NCBI GenBank assembly: GCA_945861885.1 | Contig: CAMAVR010000043.1 | Coordinates: 1-32,093 of the forward strand | Length of the DNA stretch: 32,093 bases | Direction of reading: 5' to 3' | DNA from: Nannocystis exedens | Lineage (GTDB): Bacteria > Myxococcota_A > Polyangia > Polyangiales > Polyangiaceae | Shown here: piece after piece, positions 18,307 to 25,717 of the stretch | How the letters are laid out: every line of letters starts with the position of its first letter | Numbering within the stretch: position 1 is the first letter of the stretch | The notes under the pieces: model-generated | What the model saw: only the letters and a program-made list of their open reading frames with translations | Databases searched by the model: none | What the model was told of the DNA's origin: nothing | Made by a program: the position numbers and the translations under genes

Positions 18307-19331
18307 GACGATCGCGCGACGACCGGTTTGCCACGGTGCGTAGGCTTGTCTGGGCCGCGCACGACGTCGTTGAGGCGCGCGCGAAAATTGTCGACGCAAT
18401 CGCCGACGAGAGCGGCCTGTCGCGCGAAGGAGTCGACCTCGCGCTGCGCGAACACGTTGAAATCGACGCTACCGACGCCGAAATCGACACCCTTGTGGCG
18501 ACCGCGGGCGATGCCGACTGTGTGCATGTCGTGCTCTCAGCGAACGTGTTTGTCGCCGCTCTTCGCGCCATCGCGATCGCTCGAGCGGCGGCGCCGCGCG
18601 TCGTCGTTCGCCTGTCCAAGCGCGATACGATATTTGCTTCGGCGCTCGTTGACGCCGCTGACGACCCGGCGATTGAGATTGTCGACGCCATCGCTTTTGA
18701 AAAAATCAGGTCGGGTGAAGTTCACGTTTATGGGCGCGACGAGACAATCGCGTCGATTCGCGCGCGCGCACCGGGGCTTGTCGTTCGCGGGCACGGCAGC
18801 GGTTTTGGCGCTATTTTTGCCACCAACGCCATCTCAGATCGCGAGCTATCGCGAATCGTCGGCGACATTATCGTATTTGATCAGCGCGGCTGTCTTAGCC
18901 CACGAATCGTCGCGGTGGTCGGCGATTTCGATCTTGCAAAACGCCTTGGCGAGCGCCTCGCCAGCGCACTCCGAATTGCCGCCGAAAGTGTCCCTCGAGG
19001 GCGACTGACCGATCGCGAGCAGCGGGAATCACGCGAGTATATTGACCTGATGCGATTTGGTGGCGAGCTGTTTGAAAGCGACAGCGCCGTCGTTGGCGTC
19101 GCACGCAGTGACGCGATTATTTTACCGCCTCCCGGCCGTCATGTTCATCTTCTTCACGCGCCCAGTATCGACGCGCTCCGCAACGCATTCGCGCCCTTTT
19201 CGCGCTTTATGACCTGCGTGGCGACCGACGCGCCGAGCGCTCTCTCGCTCACCGGCACGCGGATCTGCCGCTTTGGCGAGATGCAGCGCCCCCGATTGAC
19301 CGGCCCGGTCGATCTACGCGCTTCGCTGTGA
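18303..19331 (+). CDS. LuxC-type fatty acyl-CoA/acyl-protein reductase
   Basis: 342 residues, shorter than Vibrio LuxC (about 480), overlapping the LuxE-like gene by ATGA. An aldehyde-dehydrogenase-like core is visible: VHVVLSANVFVAALRAIAIARAAAPRVVVRLSKRD (cofactor region), VYGRDETIASIRA, VRGHGSGFGAIF, and FDQRGCLSPR, where C197 should be the acyl-accepting catalytic cysteine. It should reduce the acyl group from the partner with NAD(P)H to a free aldehyde. The shortening is mostly N-terminal. The gene is followed 39 bp later by a secreted barrel-like protein. LuxC/LuxE pairs without luciferase occur in other bacteria, where their products are mostly unknown. Confidence 0.87.
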   Translation: MRRSRDDRFATVRRLVWAAHDVVEARAKIVDAIADESGLSREGVDLALREHVEIDATDAEIDTLVATAGDADCVHVVLSANVFVAALRAIAIARAAAPRVVVRLSKRDTIFASALVDAADDPAIEIVDAIAFEKIRSGEVHVYGRDETIASIRARAPGLVVRGHGSGFGAIFATNAISDRELSRIVGDIIVFDQRGCLSPRIVAVVGDFDLAKRLGERLASALRIAAESVPRGRLTDREQRESREYIDLMRFGGELFESDSAVVGVARSDAIILPPPGRHVHLLHAPSIDALRNAFAPFSRFMTCVATDAPSALSLTGTRICRFGEMQRPRLTGPVDLRASL

Positions 19332-19370
19332 TCTTGCGATCGCCGCTGTAAGCGATAAAAGCCCTACGGT

Positions 19371-19952
19371 ATGAACTTGCCAACTAATATCAAAGCACTC
19401 GCTTTTTGCATTCCGGCACTCGTCGCGATCGCCGCAACTGCCACTTCCCCCGCGCGGGCCGAGAGCATCATATCAACGCCCGGTGCACACCCGCTCTACC
19501 ACGTAGAGCTAGAGCCGCACGTGGCCTTCGGGTGGGACGGCATTTACGGTCTAAACGGCTTCGGTCTAGGTGGCCGAGCGTCCATCCCGATCGTCAACAA
19601 CGGCTTTGTGACAACGATCAATAACAACGTGGCGATCGGCTTCGGCGCCGATCTGATCAAGTATCTAGGCTGCGCCAATGGCGGCTGCGATGCCACAGTT
19701 CTCATGCTCCCGGCCGCCCTGCAATGGAACTTCTATCTCGCCCCCGAATGGAGCGTCTTTGGCGAGCCCGGAGTGGCGCTCTTTTACGGCACCTACGGCA
19801 GGTGCGAGGCGGGGCGCTCCTGCAGCAGCGATGTCCTCTCGGTACGGCCAACAATCGCCGCCGGCGGGCGATACCACTTCCCCAACAAAAAGATCGCGCT
19901 AACGCTGCGTGTTGGCTACCCCGAAACAACGTTCGGTGTTTCGTTCTTTTAA
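19371..19952 (+). CDS. Secreted small beta-barrel-like outer-membrane protein
   Basis: 193 residues with a signal peptide (about 1-30, cut near SPARA/ES). The mature part alternates hydrophobic and polar residues and is rich in G, F, Y and N (HVELEPHVAFGWDGIYG, FGLGGRASIPI, NNNVAIGFGADLIKY, ALQWNFYLAPEWSVFGEPG, AAGGRYHF, ALTLRVGYPETTFGVSFF). It ends in Phe-Phe, as expected for an outer-membrane barrel signal. Two disulfides are possible from C-x4-C pairs (CANGGC, CEAGRSC). The ATG at 19371 has only a weak ribosome binding site. It may be the last gene of the plus-strand run, since repeat copy 2 begins immediately after its stop. No specific function can be given. Confidence 0.8.
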   Translation: MNLPTNIKALAFCIPALVAIAATATSPARAESIISTPGAHPLYHVELEPHVAFGWDGIYGLNGFGLGGRASIPIVNNGFVTTINNNVAIGFGADLIKYLGCANGGCDATVLMLPAALQWNFYLAPEWSVFGEPGVALFYGTYGRCEAGRSCSSDVLSVRPTIAAGGRYHFPNKKIALTLRVGYPETTFGVSFF

Positions 19953-19954
19953 AA

Positions 19955-20078
19955 ACGTGCCCGTGCCCGTGCCCGTAAACGTGCCCGGCTTTTTCTCGGC
20001 TTTTTCTCGGCTTTTTCTGCGTAACAGCGAAGAAACGGCCGGGCACGTTTACGGGCACGGGCACGTTTACGGGGCAGA
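19955..20078. repeat. Dispersed hexamer-mosaic repeat, copy 2: inverted pair around three 11-bp tandem repeats
   Basis: A CCC-oriented arm (19955-19988) and a GGG-oriented arm (20039-20078) are inverted copies; 27 bp match perfectly (19962-19988 against 20039-20065). Between them is a 50-nt loop starting with three tandem CGGCTTTTTCT units (the first overlaps the arm: 19986-19996, 19997-20007, 20008-20018). The right arm ends GGGGCAGAG, like copy 1. It fills the gap between the barrel-like gene and the second protease gene, and the hairpin followed by T-runs could stop transcription from the upstream operon. Confidence 0.88.
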
Positions 20079-20114
20079 GTGGCGCTGACGCTCTAGCCAC
20101 CTTACAGTTCTTTT

Positions 20115-21155
20115 ATGCCGATAGCTTCGTACCTTGTCGCAATCCTCGGGCTTGCCGTCTTGATGGTGGTCCACGAAGCGGGGCACTATTTTGCCGCGCG
20201 CAAGTTCGGGATGCGCGTGGTGAAGTTTTCGATCGGCTTTGGCCCGACGATTTACAAGCATCAGCCGGCCGGCAGCGACACTGTCTTCCAGATCGCGATC
20301 ATCCCTTTTTTGGCATACGTGCAAATCGCGGGGATGAACCCCTACGAGGAAAACGACCCGGATGACCCGTCAAGCTACTTGAACGCGTCGCTCTGGGCCC
20401 GCGTCGTAACCGTGGCTGCCGGCCCCCTTTCCAACTATTTTTTCGCGTCAGTTCTATTTTTCTTTGGCTTCATGCTCGCAGGGCGACCTGTGATCGACGA
20501 CGTGAGCATGCGAGTTACCGTGGCGCCAGGCGGCCCGGCGGAGATTGCGGATATTCGTACCGGCGATCGAGTCGTCGCGGTCGATCACGAGGCGGTCGGC
20601 AATTGGGAGGCGCTCAAAGCGGCGATCCGCAAACATCCGGGAGAGCCGGTCACAGTCTCAGTCAACCGCGATGGCAAGCCGCTCGAAGTCATCGTAACGC
20701 CGGCCCCAAAAGGGGACAAATACGAGGGGAAAATCCTCATCGGGCCCGAGTTTCGCATCGAAAAAGTTGGGGCGCTCGAAGCCGCGCGCCTCAGCATTAC
20801 GGAGCCGCTCGATATCGTCGGGCGCAATCTGCGCGGCATCGCGCGAATGCTCGTCGGAAAAGAAAAGGCGGAGGTCGCGGGCCCGGTCGGTATCGTCAAA
20901 GATTTAGCCGGCGCGGTGCGCGAAAATGCCGGCAGCGCGTTTGAGCTGCTCGGAGCGATTAGCGCATGCCTAGCGGTGTTTAACTTGCTGCCAGTACCGG
21001 CACTAGACGGCGGACGATTGATGTTTCTCGCATTCGAAGCGATCACCCGACGAAAGCCCGACGCAAAAATCGAGGCGCGAATTCACGCGATTGGGCTGAT
21101 CCTGATGCTCACTCTCGTAGCGCTAGTAACTTATTCCGACATCATGGGGCGGTAA
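20115..21155 (+). CDS. Second RseP-like site-2 protease (M50), single PDZ
   Basis: 346 residues with the zinc site H20-E21-H24 (MVVHEAGHYF) in the first membrane helix and the third ligand D298 in LLPVPALDGGR. The IGFGPTIYK segment and FLAYVQIAGM loop after the active site are typical of the RseP/MucP group. One PDZ-like domain lies at about 130-200 (EIADIRTGDRVVAVDHEAVGNWEALKAAI). A WARVVTVAAGPLSNYFFASVLFF helix precedes it and two helices close the protein. The length fits a short, single-PDZ RIP protease. No substrate or anti-sigma gene is adjacent. It converges on proC with 5 bp between the stops. Together with the three-PDZ paralogue it suggests two different cleavage pathways. Confidence 0.93.
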   Translation: MPIASYLVAILGLAVLMVVHEAGHYFAARKFGMRVVKFSIGFGPTIYKHQPAGSDTVFQIAIIPFLAYVQIAGMNPYEENDPDDPSSYLNASLWARVVTVAAGPLSNYFFASVLFFFGFMLAGRPVIDDVSMRVTVAPGGPAEIADIRTGDRVVAVDHEAVGNWEALKAAIRKHPGEPVTVSVNRDGKPLEVIVTPAPKGDKYEGKILIGPEFRIEKVGALEAARLSITEPLDIVGRNLRGIARMLVGKEKAEVAGPVGIVKDLAGAVRENAGSAFELLGAISACLAVFNLLPVPALDGGRLMFLAFEAITRRKPDAKIEARIHAIGLILMLTLVALVTYSDIMGR

Positions 21156-21160
21156 CGCGC

Positions 21161-21994
21161 CTACTTGGCCATGCGTGCGGCCATGTCTCGGCCTAGTTCG
21201 CTCGCTCGATTTGTTGCGGTTTCTACGGCGTTAATGAGCGTTGTTCGTAGGCCTCCCGCTTCGAGCGTGTGTAGGCCGGCGATCGCCGTTCCGCCGGGGC
21301 TTGTAACCATGTCTTTTAAACGGCCCGGATGCTCGCCCGTTTCGAGGAGGAGTTTGGCCGATCCGAACACGGTTTGCGCGGCCAAAAGGAGCGCCGTGTC
21401 GCGGTGGAGGCCGACTTTTACGCCGCCGTCGGCGAGCGCTTCGATGATCAACATGACGTACGCGGGGCCGCTGCCGGACAGGCCTGTCACGGCGTCGAGC
21501 AGCGACTCATCGAGCGTCACGACCTGACCGACCGCCTCGAACAGCGCGCGCGCTCGCCCCATGTCGTCGCTGTTTGCGTGCGTGCCTGCGGCAATGGCCG
21601 TCGCTCCCGCGAGCGCGAGGGCCGGCGTGTTCGGCATCGACCGAATCACGCGCGCGCCGGGGCGAAGTCGCGCTTCAATCGCCGCGATCGGCACGCCCGC
21701 GGCGACCGAGATCGTCAACGTTTCGGCGCGGACGCTCGGCGCGATGTGCGTGAGAACTTTATCGATCGCTTGCGGCTTCGTAGCGAGGACGAGCAGATCG
21801 ACGGAGCTAGCAAGCTCAAGATTGTCACGCGTCGTCGTGATCCCGTGTGTTGACCGCAACGCATCAAGACGCTCTTCGCGCAAATCGCTCGCAACAATGT
21901 TCTTAGGGTCAACGCGCCCGGAGAGAACCATCCCCCGAATGAGCGCGCCGGCCATATTCCCAGCCCCAAGAAAACCAATGCGAAGAGATGTCAT
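21161..21994 (-). CDS. proC: Pyrroline-5-carboxylate reductase
   Basis: 277 residues, normal for ProC, which reduces 1-pyrroline-5-carboxylate to proline with NAD(P)H in the cytoplasm. The Rossmann motif is at the N-terminus (RIGFLGAGNMAGALIRG); VLATKPQAIDKVL, VIRSMPNTPA, TGLSGSGPAYV and VTSPGGTAIAGLHTLE are all family signatures, the last two forming the dimer/substrate region. The ATG at 21994 is fixed by the Rossmann motif. It lies 78 bp downstream of namZ on the same strand, so the two may share a transcript, though their roles are not obviously linked. Confidence 0.96.
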   Translation of the reverse strand: MTSLRIGFLGAGNMAGALIRGMVLSGRVDPKNIVASDLREERLDALRSTHGITTTRDNLELASSVDLLVLATKPQAIDKVLTHIAPSVRAETLTISVAAGVPIAAIEARLRPGARVIRSMPNTPALALAGATAIAAGTHANSDDMGRARALFEAVGQVVTLDESLLDAVTGLSGSGPAYVMLIIEALADGGVKVGLHRDTALLLAAQTVFGSAKLLLETGEHPGRLKDMVTSPGGTAIAGLHTLEAGGLRTTLINAVETATNRASELGRDMAARMAK

Positions 21995-22072
21995 GCCGTT
22001 CCCTCAACCGTCGTTAGCAAGCGAGCGAGTCTACCATGAAGTCATGCCACGCAAGCCGCAACAGCCCCGCAA

Positions 22073-23269
22073 TCACGCCGCGTATCGCCGCAGGGCTTCG
22101 CGGGCTTCTTGGACTTCGCGGATGTCGGCTTCGGTTGCGTGCGACACTTCGTCGGCGATGGCGTTTACGTCGCTTCCGGACTCGATCATTCGGCGCGCGA
22201 CGTCGCTTCCGGTTAGAAGATCAAATGCTGGTGTATCGCTCACGAATTCGTACGGTTCGGTCCTAAAGGCGAAATCTTTTGGGTGCGATTTGGCGATCAG
22301 GGCGATGAGCGCGCTGTAGGCGGCGACGGGACGAAATCGCAGGTCGGTCGCGTGGATTTGCACGCCGCCGCACACTTGCTTCGCCCACTTGTGAAACATC
22401 GGCTGAAACGAAATCGGCCGCGCGACTACGCCCTCGAGCGCGAGATGATTAAACTTGTTCGCCAGCGCTGCGCCATCGACCCACGGCGCTCCGACAATTT
22501 CGAACGGCCGCGTCGTCCCCCGCCCTTCTGAAATGTTCGTCCCTTCGAGAAGGCACCCACCCGGATACACAAGCGCCGTTTCGTACGACGGCATGTTCGG
22601 CGATGTCATCACAAACGGCCGCCCCCAAGACGGCGCGTGCTGGTGTGCAGCCCCCCCTTCAACCTGCACCACCGTCAACGCGTCGGCGCTAACATCGCCA
22701 CGGGCCGCAAAATGGGCGATAATTTCGCCAATCGTGAGCGAATGACGAATCGGCAGCGGCTCTAGCCCGACGAACGACAAAAATGCCGGATCTTGGCATG
22801 CGCCTTCGATCGAATCGTCGCTGCAACCGATCGGGTTCGGCCTGTCGAGAACGACGACGCGCACCCCTTGCTTCACGCAAGCTCGCATCGCCAAAAGGGC
22901 AGTCCATACGAACGTGTAAAAGCGCGTTCCGATGTCTTGCATGTCGATAATCAGCAGGTCAAAGCTTGCGAGATCGCGCGGATCGGGAGCGAGCGTTTCG
23001 CGCGTTGTCCCGTAAAGACTGCGTGTCGGGATGTTGTGTACATCGACCGAACTGCGAACACCGACCATATCTTGCGCTTCGCCGCCGTAGCCGTGTTCGG
23101 GCCCGAAAAGCATCACCGGCTCAACCCCCACACGGCGCAGCGCCTCACCGGCATGCACAAAATCGCCTGTAATTGCCGCAGGATGAGACAACAGGGCAAC
23201 TCTCGGAGCAAAAATACGCTCGCGAAGACGGGGAGAAGAAACAAGGCGGTCGAGACCGGTGAGCATCAT
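22073..23269 (-). CDS. namZ: NamZ-type exo-beta-N-acetylmuramidase (DUF1343)
   Basis: 398 residues matching the DUF1343 family, characterised in Bacillus and Tannerella as NamZ, an exo-lytic enzyme that removes terminal MurNAc from peptidoglycan fragments. Seen here are VALLSHPAAIT, LFGPEHGYGGEAQDM, IPTRSLYGTTRETLAP, LLIIDMQDIGTRFYTFVWT, VVLDRPNPIG, MPSYETALVYPGGCLLEGTNISEGRGTTRPFEIVGAPW and a conserved C-terminal half. The first of two adjacent Met codons (23269 or 23266) starts the protein. There is no signal peptide, so it is predicted cytosolic and would act in muropeptide recycling rather than outside the cell. Its start lies only 27 bp from the divergent mscS start. Confidence 0.92.
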   Translation of the reverse strand: MMLTGLDRLVSSPRLRERIFAPRVALLSHPAAITGDFVHAGEALRRVGVEPVMLFGPEHGYGGEAQDMVGVRSSVDVHNIPTRSLYGTTRETLAPDPRDLASFDLLIIDMQDIGTRFYTFVWTALLAMRACVKQGVRVVVLDRPNPIGCSDDSIEGACQDPAFLSFVGLEPLPIRHSLTIGEIIAHFAARGDVSADALTVVQVEGGAAHQHAPSWGRPFVMTSPNMPSYETALVYPGGCLLEGTNISEGRGTTRPFEIVGAPWVDGAALANKFNHLALEGVVARPISFQPMFHKWAKQVCGGVQIHATDLRFRPVAAYSALIALIAKSHPKDFAFRTEPYEFVSDTPAFDLLTGSDVARRMIESGSDVNAIADEVSHATEADIREVQEAREALRRYAA

Positions 23270-23296
23270 TGGCTGAGCGCGGTATATAAACCGTCT

Positions 23297-24949
23297 ATGG
23301 CTATTCTGAATCGTCGAATCATTTCTTTTGCGATTCTTTTTTGCGCGATCCTATTTGCGGCGCCACCTGCACTCGCCCGCCCCGGGGCGCCATCGGGCTT
23401 TGCGGGTCTTACTTCGAATGTCAATTTGGGCGGGCAGCCGGCCGCTGCCGACGCCGATTCCGAAGAAAAAGTCGCCCCCGATTCGCCGCGCGCCGCCATC
23501 AGCTCTTTTCTCGACCTGTGCCGACGCGGCCAATATGCCGAAGCGGCGCAGTATCTCGATCTATCAAGCCGAGTCGACGGGCGCACCGCCGAGCAGACAG
23601 CGGCGCGGCTCTACGCCGTCCTAAGACGCCATCTCGCGGTCAATCTCGATGATGTTTCGCCGCTATCGACAGGAAGCACGTCGGACGGACTAAGACCCGA
23701 TGTCGACGAACTCGGCCGCATTTCGCTTCAGCGCGGCGCCCCGTCGGAGTCGGTGCGCATCGTTCGTCGCACGCGTGGCGACGAGACGCGTTGGCTCTTT
23801 TCGAGGGCAACAACCGACCGCGTTGACGACTGGTACGGAACGCTGCGCGGCCTCTGGCTGCGTGAGCGTCTCTCGCCGTGGCTCCTGCGCGTCGGTCCGT
23901 TCGATCTTCTCGTCTATCAATGGCTCGCACTTCCGATCGTCCTTCTAATCGCGACGATGTTGTCGTTCGGTTTCGCGAGCGTGTCGCAGCGGCTTCTGCA
24001 TCGCTTTCTCGTGCTCCGAGGCGCGCGCTCCCCCGACGCCGCCGCGCGTTTTGTCGGCCCGCTGCGCCTCGCATGGACAGCCGCACTGATCGCCGCCGTG
24101 CTCCCGTGGGGCGCACTCGATAAAGACGCGATCGCGTTCATTGAATCGCTCTTGCGCGCCGGCTTTGAAATCGCGGCGCTCTGGGCGCTGATCCGCGCCG
24201 TCGATGAAGCGGCGCGCCTCGCTTCGGGGAGCCCATGGTCACGATCGCACCAAGGGAGCCTGTGGTTTCTCCCGACGATGCGAAAAGTTGCAAAAGGGTG
24301 CCTCCTCGCGATCGGACTCGTCGCCGTGCTCAGCGAGCTTGGCTATCCGGTTGCAAGCCTCGTGGCCGGCCTCGGACTGGCCGGTTTGGCTCTCACGCTG
24401 GCGGCTCAAAAAACGCTCGAAAACGTGTTCGGCGCGGCGGCGCTCGGGCTCGACCATCCGTTTCAAGTTGGCGACTTGGTGACGGTCGATACAGTTCTCG
24501 GGCACGTGGAAGCGCTCGGGCTCCGGTCGACGCGCATTCGCACGTATGACCGCACCGTCGTCTCGTTTCCAAACTCGAAAATCGCCGAGATGCGCATCGA
24601 AAATTTTTCGGTGCGCGATCGCTACCGAGTCCACTGCATTCTTCCGATCGCTTTCGAGACCGACACGGCACGCATCGAAGCTTGCGTTTCGCGGCTTTAC
24701 GGCGTGCTACGCGACCACCCGAAGTCGGTCGTCGACACCGTGGGCGTTTTTATGTCACGGCTCAACAGTCACGCGATCGAAATGGACATCACCGCCGGAT
24801 ACAAAGCGAACGATGTGAACGACTTTTTCGCGATCAGGCATCTGATGATCTCGCGCATCCTAGCGACAGTACGCGACTCCGGGCTCTCGCTAGCTCTCCC
24901 GTCCGTAACGGTAAAAGGAGAGAGCGTAAGGCTTCAAGTCGGACCGTAA
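23297..24949 (+). CDS. MscS-family mechanosensitive channel
   Basis: 550 residues from the ATG at 23297. A signal peptide (residues 1-30, ending PALARPG) precedes a soluble periplasmic domain to about residue 200 (SPRAAISSFLDLCRRGQYAEAAQYLDL, helical). Hydrophobic helices follow (LLVYQWLALPIVLLIATMLSF, then further segments). The pore helix and channel domain are clear: SLVAGLGLAGLALTLAAQKTLENVFGAAAL, HPFQVGDLVTVDTVLGHVEALGLRSTRIRTYDRTVVSFPNSKI, ending with a C-terminal alpha/beta domain. It should open under membrane tension on hypo-osmotic shock. The larger frame starting upstream is antisense of namZ and was rejected. The TAA stop lies within repeat copy 3. Confidence 0.93.
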   Translation: MAILNRRIISFAILFCAILFAAPPALARPGAPSGFAGLTSNVNLGGQPAAADADSEEKVAPDSPRAAISSFLDLCRRGQYAEAAQYLDLSSRVDGRTAEQTAARLYAVLRRHLAVNLDDVSPLSTGSTSDGLRPDVDELGRISLQRGAPSESVRIVRRTRGDETRWLFSRATTDRVDDWYGTLRGLWLRERLSPWLLRVGPFDLLVYQWLALPIVLLIATMLSFGFASVSQRLLHRFLVLRGARSPDAAARFVGPLRLAWTAALIAAVLPWGALDKDAIAFIESLLRAGFEIAALWALIRAVDEAARLASGSPWSRSHQGSLWFLPTMRKVAKGCLLAIGLVAVLSELGYPVASLVAGLGLAGLALTLAAQKTLENVFGAAALGLDHPFQVGDLVTVDTVLGHVEALGLRSTRIRTYDRTVVSFPNSKIAEMRIENFSVRDRYRVHCILPIAFETDTARIEACVSRLYGVLRDHPKSVVDTVGVFMSRLNSHAIEMDITAGYKANDVNDFFAIRHLMISRILATVRDSGLSLALPSVTVKGESVRLQVGP

Positions 24950-24977
24950 ACGTGCCCGTGCCCGTAAACGTGCCCGG
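24944..24977 (-). repeat. Dispersed hexamer-mosaic repeat, copy 3
   Basis: On the minus strand it reads CC, then hexamers in order A-B-A-A-B (A GGGCAC, B GTTTAC), then GG. It overlaps the last codons of mscS: the TAA stop (24947-24949) is part of the repeat's CCGTAAACG. The outermost run here is GG instead of GGG, so the four-run G-quadruplex pattern is incomplete. On the plus strand it is followed by CTTTTC, like the T-run after the left arm of copy 2. It separates the converging mscS and regulator genes. Confidence 0.85.
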
Positions 24978-25001
24978 CTTTTCAATCGCTCCAACGGCGC
25001 A

Positions 25002-25661
25002 CTACGAGGGCGCTATAAATCGGTAGCCTTGGCCGCGCACTGTCTGCAAATGGACCGATGCGCTGCCGAGCTTTTCGCGCAAGTTTCGCATGTGAACATC
25101 GATCACGTTGCTGCCTGCATCGCGATTCAAAAACCAGACTTGAGAGAGAATTTCGGCGCGCGTCACTAGCTGCCCCGCCGAACGAACCATGAGCGCTAAA
25201 AGCGCAAATTCTCGCGCGGTCGTGTCGATTCGGCGGCCTGAACTGCGCGCGATACGCTGGTGCAAATCGAGCTCGATCGGGCCGGCCGCAATGCGCCCAC
25301 TTCCGCGTGACGCGCGACGAACGACTGCGCGCGCGCGCGCCATCAATTCGTCCGAATGAAAAGGGCGCGTCACGTAGTCGTCGGCGCCTGCGTCGAGCGC
25401 GTTGATAATCTCTTTCGGCTCACTTCGCGTCGACACAACGACGATGGATGTCCCACTCGACGACTGACGAACATTGCGACAGAGCTCTACGCCGACGCTA
25501 TCAGGCCACGACCACGCGATCACCACGATGTCGTATTTTTCGGTTGCGACGCGCGCCGCGATTTCGTCAGACGCCGCACACGTGTCAACCGCATAGCCGT
25601 CAACCGCAAATGCATCCGCGATTGACTCCGCTTGATCGCCGTTGAAAACAAGCACCCTCAT
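25002..25661 (-). CDS. OmpR/PhoB-type response regulator with a degenerate receiver domain
   Basis: 219 residues. The C-terminal winged helix (about 125-217) is intact: IELDLHQRIARSSGRRIDTTAREFALLALMVRSAGQLVTRAEILSQVWF, DAGSNVIDVHMRNLREKLG and VRGQGYRFI. The receiver (1-115) has the right layout but lacks the chemistry: the phospho-acceptor Asp position is A49 (DIVVIAWSWPD), the acidic pair after strand 1 reads VFNGD, and the conserved lysine is R99 (DYVTRPF). It is therefore predicted to work without phosphorylation, as in known atypical regulators. No histidine kinase is adjacent. It converges on mscS across repeat copy 3; udk lies upstream on the same strand. Confidence 0.9.
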   Translation of the reverse strand: MRVLVFNGDQAESIADAFAVDGYAVDTCAASDEIAARVATEKYDIVVIAWSWPDSVGVELCRNVRQSSSGTSIVVVSTRSEPKEIINALDAGADDYVTRPFHSDELMARARAVVRRASRGSGRIAAGPIELDLHQRIARSSGRRIDTTAREFALLALMVRSAGQLVTRAEILSQVWFLNRDAGSNVIDVHMRNLREKLGSASVHLQTVRGQGYRFIAPS

Positions 25662-25717
25662 CTCGCCGTCGCGGCTGGGAAGAGGGTTAGCTGAATTCGA
25701 TTACGGCGCTTCATGAC

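Noticed and set aside
17179..19331. Bioluminescence operon
   Set aside because: LuxC- and LuxE-type genes are present but no luciferase (luxA, luxB) or acyltransferase (luxD) is in the window.
19702..20100. Minus-strand frame across repeat copy 2
   Set aside because: It is antisense to the barrel-like gene and driven by the repeat; no ribosome binding site or domain.
22793..23296. 168-residue N-terminal extension of the MscS channel
   Set aside because: The extension is antisense to namZ, while the ATG at 23297 is followed by a normal signal peptide.
86..24977. CRISPR array
   Set aside because: The repeats are few, far apart and directly adjoining genes, with no regular spacers and no cas genes.
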